Assembly (NCBI GenBank): GCA_950068635.1
Contig: CATMIM010000007.1
Location: 1 to 11,411 of the forward strand
DNA length: 11,411 bases
Reading direction: 5' to 3'
Source of the DNA: an uncultured Candidatus Poseidoniales archaeon
GTDB lineage: Archaea > Thermoplasmatota > Poseidoniia > Poseidoniales > Thalassarchaeaceae
In this document: one piece after another, positions 7,095 to 11,411 of the stretch
Layout: each line of letters opens with the position of its first letter
Numbering within the stretch: position 1 is the first letter of the stretch
The notes under the pieces: generated by a model
Seen by the model: only the letters and a program-made list of their open reading frames with translations
Told to the model about the DNA's origin: nothing
Database searches by the model: none
Made by a program: the position numbers and the translations under genes

Positions 7095-7168
7095 CGGACC
7101 TGCCGCGATTCGAACACGGGTTTCCAGCTCCGGAGGCTAGAGTGATATCCAGGCTACACCACAGGTCC
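7095..7168 (-). tRNA. tRNA-Arg (anticodon CCG)
   Basis: The 74-nt minus-strand sequence folds as a full cloverleaf: acceptor GGACCTG/CAGGTCC with discriminator G, a D arm with GTG/CAC and loop TAGCCTGGATAT, anticodon stem CTAGC/GCTGG (one U-G pair) with loop CTCCGGA, a four-base variable loop (AAAC), and T arm CCGTG/CGCGG with loop TTCGAAT. The anticodon CCG reads CGG (Arg). No intron and no encoded CCA are present. It lies between the thioesterase and the YajC-like gene and limits the thioesterase start to 7048. Confidence 0.93.
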
Positions 7169-7194
7169 AGTGGCCTTCCCAAATGACACAGCGA

Positions 7195-7202
7195 CTTGAA
7201 CC
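7195..7202 (-). promoter_or_regulatory. possible TATA-like element of tRNA-Arg(CCG)
   Basis: GGTTCAAG on the minus strand is centred about 30 nt before the tRNA 5' end at 7168. It is weakly AT-rich but matches elements found ahead of other genes here. Confidence 0.3.
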
Positions 7203-7238
7203 ACTCGGAGCCGGGGCTTGCCCGCGGTGATCTGACTG

Positions 7239-7748
7239 TCAGTCATCGTTCTCCTTGATGCTGGCCTCGAGTTCCTCTTTGTCGAGGTGCACAGACACCC
7301 TTCCCGAGCGTACCCGCACCCGCTCCGGGTTGATGTGCTCGATCACCCCTGTAAGCCCCCCGGGAGTCTTCACCTCCATGCCGATGCGCAGGGTCCTCGT
7401 CTGGCCTCCCTTGATGCTGTGCTTCCCACCGGTCAGTTTCAGCAGGTCATTGAGGCTCATCAGACCACCACGCCGCGCGAACATCGTGCCACAGATGATT
7501 CCGAGCAGCGAGATCAACACCAACAAACTGTCCTGTGTACTCCAGATGCCCAATTCATCCCAGGTTGGCTGCCGGATCGGATTCCCCGACAGATCCTTCA
7601 GGAACGGGATGAGGTAGAACTTGCTACGCGGTGTGCCGGCGCCGAGGCCATAGTAGACGTTCAGCACGGTCAGCAGTATCAGCGGCGGGCCCCCGTACAT
7701 CCCGACCTTGCCGGCCTGACGCTTCCATCGTGACAAGGACTTCCCCAT
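7239..7748 (-). CDS. two-helix membrane protein with YajC/KOW-like C-terminal domain
   Basis: The product has 169 residues. A basic N-terminus (KSLSRWKRQAGK) precedes a first hydrophobic segment (about 20-36, GPPLILLTVLNVYYGLG). A loop with YLIPFLKDLSGNPIRQP (45-61) follows, then a second helix (about 73-90, DSLLVLISLLGIICGTMF) stopped by ARR. The C-terminal domain (about 117-155) reads RTLRIGMEVKTPGGLTGVIE followed by INPERVRVRSGRVSVHL, a small beta-barrel pattern (G-x-x-V-x-T-x-G-G-x-x-G-x-V) resembling YajC or KOW domains, perhaps acting at the membrane; this link is only by pattern. ATG 7748 is preferred over the TTG two codons earlier. CTTCAAG is centred 25 nt upstream of that ATG. It is flanked by two tRNA-Arg genes on the same strand. 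Function uncertain. Confidence 0.7.
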   Translation of the reverse strand: MGKSLSRWKRQAGKVGMYGGPPLILLTVLNVYYGLGAGTPRSKFYLIPFLKDLSGNPIRQPTWDELGIWSTQDSLLVLISLLGIICGTMFARRGGLMSLNDLLKLTGGKHSIKGGQTRTLRIGMEVKTPGGLTGVIEHINPERVRVRSGRVSVHLDKEELEASIKENDD

Positions 7749-7769
7749 ATGCAAGCCCGTCCAGACCGC

Positions 7770-7776
7770 CTTGAAG
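7770..7776 (-). promoter_or_regulatory. possible TATA-like element of the YajC-like gene
   Basis: CTTCAAG on the minus strand is centred 25 nt before ATG 7748, as expected for a leaderless transcript. It shares the TTCAAG core with elements ahead of the thioesterase and tRNA-Arg(CCG). Confidence 0.35.
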
Positions 7777-7817
7777 ATTGCCCAACCTCATCAGGGGAGG
7801 TACAGTCCGTCGAAGAG

Positions 7818-7891
7818 CGGTCCCTCCGCGATTTGAACACGGGTCTCATCCTCCGCAGGGATGAAGGATATCCAAGCTACCCCAAGGGACC
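7818..7891 (-). tRNA. tRNA-Arg (anticodon GCG)
   Basis: The 74-nt minus-strand sequence folds as a cloverleaf: acceptor GGTCCCT/AGGGACC with discriminator G, a D arm around TAGCTTGGATAT, anticodon stem CATCC/GGATG with loop CTGCGGA, variable loop AGAC, and T arm CCGTG/CGCGG with loop TTCAAAT. The anticodon GCG reads CGC and CGU (Arg). No intron and no encoded CCA. It shares its T stem and much of its D loop with tRNA-Arg(CCG) 650 bases away, suggesting common descent. A TATA-like ATTTAAT lies 29 nt upstream. Confidence 0.93.
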
Positions 7892-7916
7892 TTGGATGCG
7901 CCGTGCGGAGAGTGTG

Positions 7917-7923
7917 ATTTAAT
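7917..7923 (-). promoter_or_regulatory. TATA box of tRNA-Arg(GCG)
   Basis: The patch ATTTAAT (minus strand ATTAAAT) is centred 29 nt before the tRNA 5' end at 7891 in otherwise GC-rich DNA. Spacing and composition fit an archaeal TATA box. The rest of 7892-8017 shows no gene. Confidence 0.55.
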
Positions 7924-8017
7924 CCCGACGGCAAGGACAGGAAGTGTGCTCCACACCGACCGCCCATAGGAGACGGCGGCCGGAGGGAGCGGGGGTGGTG
8001 TTGTGAGTCCTGTGTGT

Positions 8018-8272
8018 TCAGCAGGCGAGGGCGTAGACCCGCTTGCCGGTCATGCGATCCTGTTCCCAGCGTATCTCCTTGCAATGCCTGGGAATGAAGA
8101 AACCGACCTTGCGCGGGGTCAGTCCGTGATTCTTCATCTTGCGGTCGTTGCACAGCGAAGCGACGATGTCCGCCGCCGTGCATTTCGGATTCGTTCGCAC
8201 GTAATCCAATATTTCGGTTTTCAGGCGCATGAACCGCGCCAACTTCTGACTGCCTACAGTGTATGACATCAT
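8018..8272 (-). CDS. small winged-helix-like DNA-binding protein
   Basis: At most 84 residues. The sequence has the pattern of a small winged helix: helix one LKTEILDYVRTNP (17-29), helix two CTAADIVASLCNDR (31-44), a recognition-type segment LTPRKVGFFIPRHCKEIRW (51-69), and a hairpin wing DRMTGKRVYAL (72-82). It is rich in Lys and Arg, as expected for DNA binding. Start choices are ATG 8272, ATG 8269 and ATG 8230 (MRLKTEIL). The TATA-like AGTATAGT at 8273-8280 would place transcription start near 8250, which favours ATG 8230 and a 70-residue protein; the longest frame is listed. A palindrome covers the promoter, so self-repression is possible. No named family recognised. Confidence 0.65.
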   Translation of the reverse strand: MMSYTVGSQKLARFMRLKTEILDYVRTNPKCTAADIVASLCNDRKMKNHGLTPRKVGFFIPRHCKEIRWEQDRMTGKRVYALAC

Positions 8273-8274
8273 AC
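8261..8274. promoter_or_regulatory. palindrome overlapping the promoter of the small winged-helix gene
   Basis: GTATGA-CA-TCATAC is an inverted repeat with perfect 6-base arms and a 2-base centre. It abuts the TATA-like AGTATAGT and covers the two upstream ATG codons. A dimeric regulator bound here would block transcription start, and the gene it controls encodes a DNA-binding protein. Confidence 0.45.
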
Positions 8275-8280
8275 TATACT
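8273..8280 (-). promoter_or_regulatory. TATA-like element of the small winged-helix gene
   Basis: The minus strand reads AGTATAGT immediately before the first ATG. If used, the transcript would start about 25 nt inside the longest frame, so ATG 8230 would be the true start. Confidence 0.45.
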
Positions 8281-8340
8281 GGTCCGCCGGGGGGATATGA
8301 ACACAGGGTGGGAGACCCGGGGGCCCCCCATCAGATGAGG

Positions 8341-8688
8341 TCAGAGAATCGGCACGACGGTCTTCCAGCGTGGCTCGGCCAGCTTCTTCCCCTTGCCATC
8401 TGCCGGGATCGGATTCGAGTGCAGCAACGTGCCGTGCATGCCCTCCACCTGGAACTTGACGCGCAACTCGACCCTGCGGTCCCGCTCACACGCTTCAACG
8501 GTGTCATCATCGAGCTCTTTGGTGGTGAACGTGTCCGCATACCCCTCGTTGGTGATGGTCAGCAACGAGCCGTCGAGATGAACGCGCGGCTGGAAATCGT
8601 GGTCATTGGGATCATCCATCCACACATTCAGGTCGATGACCACCCTGTCTCGCGCGGTCACCTTGGTTATCTCCATCGACGCGACCAT
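8341..8688 (-). CDS. small conserved-looking protein of unknown function
   Basis: The frame from ATG 8688 gives 115 residues (from ATG 8676, MEITKV, 111). It is hydrophilic, probably cytoplasmic and all-beta: TARDRVVIDLNVWMDD (11-26), RVHLDGSLLTITNEGY (35-50), RRVELRVKFQVEGMHGTLLH (71-90), ending in a Lys-rich segment (GKGKKLAEPRWKT) and VVPIL. No signal peptide, membrane helix or known motif is visible. Another reading extends the frame back to 8985, but that part overlaps the lipoprotein gene in another frame and looks like a shadow. GTTATCA about 30 nt upstream is a possible TATA element. It lies 73 nt downstream of the PKD lipoprotein on the same strand. A GC-rich stretch (8284-8336) follows it. 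Real gene likely, function unknown. Confidence 0.65.
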   Translation of the reverse strand: MVASMEITKVTARDRVVIDLNVWMDDPNDHDFQPRVHLDGSLLTITNEGYADTFTTKELDDDTVEACERDRRVELRVKFQVEGMHGTLLHSNPIPADGKGKKLAEPRWKTVVPIL

Positions 8689-8761
8689 GGAATTCAACCG
8701 CCGCCACCGCTTGAGGTGATAACAACATTCGCTCGCGCCAACTCCCTCACCGTCCGCGGGT

Positions 8762-9934
8762 TCACACCGACAGTTCGCTGACACGCGGCACGAGTACGAT
8801 GAACTCCACCGTGAGGTCCCAGTCGTTGCCCTCGTCCGGGTCGAAGCCATCGACGAGGAAGTCCGGGTCGGCATCATCGGCGCGCACCGACCAGACCCAC
8901 TCTCCCTGTCCGAACCTGGCACCCGCCTCGGCGAGCAACTGCTCCCGCAGCTCGTCGACGTGGTCGGCGCTGAAGACCTGTTCACCGACCGGACGGGGAT
9001 TCATCCCCTCACGCTCGATATAGGCGGTCGCCGGTTTGGTGAAGTCTTCGTCTTCCTGATCGGTCTGCGCCTCATCGGTCCAGCCACTGCCGGGAACGGT
9101 GATCCCGAGGGTGAAGTTGTCCTGTGGCTGGGTGCCCGGCAGCAGATCCATCTCCAGTGTGAGCGTGGCGTTCACAGCCAGCAGCCGACCATCTGTTCCC
9201 GGAACGTGTGACTCCGCCCATGTCTCCCCTTGGGCGAGATATCCTGACCAGTTGAAGTTGATGCGGCGCTCCTCCCAGACCACCTTCCATGTGCGCGTGT
9301 ACACGTCGATGCTCCACAGCCGGGTGATGCTCGCACCCTGGTCATCTGTGACAGTCACCGAACCGCTGCGCTTCCCCGAACTGTTCAGCAGCAGGCTGAC
9401 GCTCGTCTCCGTCGAATCGACATCATTCTCGGTGTCGCCGTCAAGGTCGCTGTCCGCGCTCCAGTTGAGGTCCCAGGCGAACGCGAGCACTCCGCCCTCA
9501 GGGTCGGCTGAGGAGGAGGCATCGAGGGTGACAAGATCGCTCACCTTGGCCGTCGTCGGCATCGCCAGAGAGACGAACGGATAGCCATTGACGTTGATCG
9601 TCCAACGGGCGAGATCAGTGCCACCCTGGTCATTGCTCACCTGCACGCTGGCTTCGTAGGTGCCCAGTTCTTCGTAAACGTGGGTGGCGAGGCCCTGAGT
9701 GCTCGTATGGGTGGTGCCGTCACCGAAGTCCCACAGAAACTCGACGATCACCGTAGCATCAGGGGTGGATGAATCGCGGGCGTCGAAGTTCACCGCCTCG
9801 CCCGCATGGATGTTGTCAACATCAACAGACAGGCGGGCTTTGGGATCGGGCGGGCCGATGACGCTCGTGCAGCCTGAGAGCAGCAGACTGGCCAGCAGGA
9901 AGCAAGCCAGCATCGAGCGGACGCCCTTCGTCAT
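8762..9934 (-). CDS. PKD-domain lipoprotein
   Basis: The product has 390 residues from ATG 9934. The N-terminus is a lipoprotein signal: MTKGVRSMLA, a hydrophobic core, then LLLSGC with C22 as the lipid-attached cysteine. Two PKD-type beta domains follow: one at about 33-116 with the hallmark FLWDFGDGTTHTS (66-78) and HVYEELGTYEASVQVSNDQG (85-104), and one at about 118-212 with DASSSADPEGGVLAFAWDL (138-156) and VTVTDDQGAS (193-202). The second holds a DSDLDGDTEND insert (161-171) that may bind calcium. Residues 213-390 are a further beta-rich domain I do not recognise. PKD domains usually mediate extracellular contacts. The frame is open back to ATG 9994, but ATG 9934 begins exactly at the signal peptide and has GTTAAAC 25 nt upstream. 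Probably anchored at the outer face of the membrane. Confidence 0.85.
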   Translation of the reverse strand: MTKGVRSMLACFLLASLLLSGCTSVIGPPDPKARLSVDVDNIHAGEAVNFDARDSSTPDATVIVEFLWDFGDGTTHTSTQGLATHVYEELGTYEASVQVSNDQGGTDLARWTINVNGYPFVSLAMPTTAKVSDLVTLDASSSADPEGGVLAFAWDLNWSADSDLDGDTENDVDSTETSVSLLLNSSGKRSGSVTVTDDQGASITRLWSIDVYTRTWKVVWEERRINFNWSGYLAQGETWAESHVPGTDGRLLAVNATLTLEMDLLPGTQPQDNFTLGITVPGSGWTDEAQTDQEDEDFTKPATAYIEREGMNPRPVGEQVFSADHVDELREQLLAEAGARFGQGEWVWSVRADDADPDFLVDGFDPDEGNDWDLTVEFIVLVPRVSELSV

Positions 9935-9955
9935 GGGACGGGAGCCAGAACCATC

Positions 9956-9962
9956 GTTTAAC
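9956..9962 (-). promoter_or_regulatory. TATA-like element of the PKD lipoprotein gene
   Basis: GTTAAAC on the minus strand is centred 25 nt before ATG 9934, fitting a leaderless transcript and supporting that start over ATG 9994. Confidence 0.5.
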
Positions 9963-9989
9963 AGGCTGACGCAGCCATGCAGTCCCTGC

Positions 9990-10001
9990 CCCATCTATGG
10001 G
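9990..10001. repeat. short palindrome upstream of the lipoprotein promoter
   Basis: CCCAT-CT-ATGGG has perfect 5-base arms about 30 bases upstream of the putative TATA element of the lipoprotein gene and 20 bases after the stop of the SAP gene. It could be a regulator site or chance. Confidence 0.3.
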
Positions 10002-10020
10002 AGCATGTGTGACGTTGCGG

Positions 10021-10554
10021 TCAGTCACCCAGACGTTCGAGCAGATCAGCCTTGGTGCCGCTCACAGGCAGTCCCTTGGCACGAGCGAGCTCCACCAGTT
10101 CTGCCTTCTTCATCCGCTTCATCTCCGCGGTGGTGGGCTCATCATCGTCATCGCTGCCGACCGGTACATCGACCTGTTCGTAGGCGGACATGTCCGAGCC
10201 GTCGGAAGAGACCATGTCCGCCTCGACAAGATGTTCGTCGGCGCTGTCCAGATCGACTTTGTCCCCCATTGCCATCTTGTAATGGTCGACGAGCGGATCC
10301 TCGGTGAGCAGATCGTCCGCGTCAGCCTCGCCGGCATCGAACTCCACCGGGGAGGGTTCGAGCTCGATCTCCTCAGCCTCGAGCATGCTCGCCTCGAGAA
10401 CTTCCAGTGCCGTTCTCAGCTCCTCGTCGCGCTGCTCGCCATAGATCTCGGTCAATTGACGCGTCGCCTCCTGCTCCGTGTCATCGAAACTCGTTTCCGC
10501 TGAAACCTCAGGCTTTCCTCCGAACAATCGGCGCAGAGAGTCCAGCAGCCCCAT
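10021..10554 (-). CDS. SAP-domain protein (putative DNA-binding)
   Basis: The product has 177 residues from ATG 10554. It starts MGLLDSLRRLFGGKPEV, an amphipathic helix seen at the start of several archaeal soluble or membrane-associated proteins. A long acidic middle follows (21-140, with EEIELEPSPVEFDAGE and a GSDDDDEP stretch) that is probably disordered. The C-terminus (145-177, MKRMKKAELVELARAKGLPV then SGTKADLLERLGD) matches the SAP motif: two helices with the conserved Leu pattern and a Gly turn, a fold that binds DNA in eukaryotic and archaeal nuclear or nucleoid proteins. The acidic linker is unusual for a DNA binder and may regulate it. GTG 10563 is a possible alternative start; GGGTGA just upstream can pair with 16S rRNA. 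Its start faces that of a DEDDh exonuclease 105 nt away, so the two may share control. Confidence 0.8.
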   Translation of the reverse strand: MGLLDSLRRLFGGKPEVSAETSFDDTEQEATRQLTEIYGEQRDEELRTALEVLEASMLEAEEIELEPSPVEFDAGEADADDLLTEDPLVDHYKMAMGDKVDLDSADEHLVEADMVSSDGSDMSAYEQVDVPVGSDDDDEPTTAEMKRMKKAELVELARAKGLPVSGTKADLLERLGD

Positions 10555-10585
10555 CCCGTTCACCCGTGTAGCCAAGGGGGGTTGG

Positions 10586-10592
10586 GGATATG
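10586..10592 (-). promoter_or_regulatory. possible TATA element of the SAP-domain gene
   Basis: The minus strand reads CCATATCC about 35 nt before ATG 10554 and 26 nt before GTG 10563. It is the best AT-rich patch in the 105-nt divergent gap, but weak. Confidence 0.35.
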
Positions 10593-10626
10593 GACATTCC
10601 ACCCGTGGCGTGGCGTGTGGGCGCAA

Positions 10627-10634
10627 GTTCAAAC
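10627..10634 (+). promoter_or_regulatory. possible TATA-like element of the exonuclease gene
   Basis: GTTCAAAC is centred about 29 nt before ATG 10660, where a leaderless archaeal transcript would have its TATA box; ACATA follows directly. Confidence 0.4.
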
Positions 10635-10659
10635 ATAGTGCCACGCCCGCAGACAGCGT

Positions 10660-11411
10660 ATGGTACACGACCCACTCGCTGGTTTCCGCGTACTTGGGTT
10701 CGACCTCGAGACCACCGGATTGTCGAGCGGCCGGCACCGCATCATCCAGTACGCGCTGGTCGGCTGCTCAGAGGATGGTGATTCCATCCACGTCGAGGAG
10801 ATGGTGGACCCACAGCGCAGGATTCCACCAGATTCAACGCGTGTACACGGTTTCAACGATTCTGATGTCGCTGGGAAACAGACCTTCGGCGAACATGTCG
10901 ATCGAATCGACGAACTGATCGAGGGAGCGGTCATCGTTGGTCACAACGTCAACCGATTCGATTGGCCATTCATGCGCGACGAGTACATGCGCGTGGGCAG
11001 GATGATGCCGACTCCTAGAGCAGTGATCGACACGCTCGTGGTCGCTCGCCGACTGAGGCTCCCTCGACGACACACGCTGACCGCCATGTGCGCCCGCTAC
11101 GGCGTCGAACTCGAGAGAGCGCACACCGCCGGCGCCGATGCTGCAGCCACCCTGCTGCTGCTCTGGCGCATCATCGAGGAGCATCCGCGTCAGTTCCGCC
11201 GCCCGCTCGAGGACATCGAGGAGTGGCTGGCGAGTGGAAGAATCGGTGAGAACAGCGATCTCGGTCCGGGTTACGACGACCTCGAACCATTCGATGCGAA
11301 CGGCAGGCTGCGCTGGTCGGACCAAGAACTGGTTCTCGCCTTCGGGCGCCACCGCGGCGTCACCCTGCGGACCTTGGAACTCAACGACCCGGGTTACCTG
11401 CGCTGGCTGCT
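10660..11411 (+). CDS. DEDDh 3'-5' exonuclease (DnaQ-like), 3' end cut by window edge
   Basis: From ATG 10660, 250 residues are visible and the frame leaves the window. All DEDDh motifs are present: ExoI GFDLETTGL with D15 and E17; the VHGF signature (62-65) after the second strand; ExoII GHNVNRFDWPF with D101; ExoIII HTAGADA with H155 and D160. The enzyme should remove nucleotides from the 3' end of DNA or RNA using two metal ions, like the proofreading subunit of DNA polymerase III, RNase T or related archaeal exonucleases. After the catalytic domain (to about 175) and an acidic linker, the C-terminus (AFGRHRGVTLRTL then PGYLRWLL, about 226-250) resembles the small DUF3820-type domain (F-G-x-x-x-G and a P-x-Y-L-x-W motif) found attached to some such exonucleases. 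Start supported by GTTCAAAC 29 nt upstream. It faces the SAP-domain gene. Confidence 0.85.
   Translation, partial: MVHDPLAGFRVLGFDLETTGLSSGRHRIIQYALVGCSEDGDSIHVEEMVDPQRRIPPDSTRVHGFNDSDVAGKQTFGEHVDRIDELIEGAVIVGHNVNRFDWPFMRDEYMRVGRMMPTPRAVIDTLVVARRLRLPRRHTLTAMCARYGVELERAHTAGADAAATLLLLWRIIEEHPRQFRRPLEDIEEWLASGRIGENSDLGPGYDDLEPFDANGRLRWSDQELVLAFGRHRGVTLRTLELNDPGYLRWL

Noticed and set aside
7190..7215. GGTTCAAGTC on the minus strand like a tRNA T loop
   Set aside because: The flanking bases do not form a T stem or acceptor; the TTCAAG is more likely a promoter element or chance.
7212..7226. GGGC/GCCC inverted repeat after the YajC-like gene as a terminator
   Set aside because: The stem is only 3-4 pairs with a tiny loop and no T-run follows.
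8284..8336. GC-rich stretch resembling a tRNA 3' half (GTGTTCATATC)
   Set aside because: The would-be T stem does not pair and there is no matching acceptor strand or anticodon arm. It is at most a hairpin behind the small unknown gene, with no T-run.
8341..8985. Extension of the small unknown gene to 214 codons
   Set aside because: The extra N-terminal part overlaps the lipoprotein in another frame and is Ser/Arg-rich shadow sequence; ATG 8688 is kept.
9935..9994. ATG 9994 as the start of the PKD lipoprotein
   Set aside because: It would place 20 extra polar residues before the lipoprotein signal; ATG 9934 begins the signal and has a TATA-like element 25 nt upstream.
10555..10737. Extension of the SAP-domain frame back to 10737
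   Set aside because: It would overlap the exonuclease start and adds motif-free sequence; ATG 10554 has a ribosome-binding-like GGGTGA just before it.

Overview
The window is about 11.4 kb of GC-rich DNA and looks like an archaeal chromosome. The evidence is a PAC2-family proteasome-assembly protein, AT-rich TATA-like elements 25-30 nt upstream of several start codons with little room for a leader, tRNA genes without an encoded CCA, and very large, Asn-X-Ser/Thr-rich secreted or anchored proteins. The best guess is a planktonic euryarchaeon of the Marine Group II / Candidatus Poseidoniales type (Thermoplasmatota). That placement is an inference from gene style, because the window has no rRNA or marker gene to prove it.

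Layout. Positions 1-4834 (minus strand) hold a PAC2-family protein cut by the left edge and a giant cell-surface protein read from 4834 to 668. The giant protein has a signal peptide, calcium-type FG-GAP/VCBS repeats, FN3-like and Ig-like domains, one transmembrane helix and an acidic, Trp-rich cytoplasmic tail. Its frame is open for about 1388 codons apart from one in-frame TAG at 1850-1852, which splits it into a 994-codon and a 393-codon ORF. A divergent promoter region (4835-5063) separates it from a plus-strand pair with a 4-nt overlap: a predicted winged-helix protein and a pentapeptide-repeat protein (5064-6028).

Positions 6032-8272 (minus) hold a four-helix membrane protein, a 4HBT thioesterase, tRNA-Arg(CCG), a two-helix membrane protein with a YajC/KOW-like tail, tRNA-Arg(GCG) and a small winged-helix-like protein with a palindrome over its promoter. 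Positions 8341-10554 (minus) hold a small unknown protein, a PKD-domain lipoprotein and a SAP-domain protein. At the right edge a plus-strand DEDDh (DnaQ-like) exonuclease starts divergently from the SAP gene and runs out of the window.

Most genes are housekeeping or envelope functions with no single pathway linking them. The most interesting feature is the in-frame amber codon. All ten other complete reading frames end in TGA, so this TAG is the only one in the window. It lies inside a domain and is followed two bases later by a perfect-looking stem-loop. Pseudogenisation, sequence error, re-initiation at the abutting GTG and stop-codon recoding are all open. A second pattern is a TTCAAG/TTCAAA core 25-30 nt upstream of three protein starts and one tRNA, which may be a variant TATA box. 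No intergenic stretch exceeds 300 bases, and no CRISPR array, insertion sequence or prophage gene was seen.
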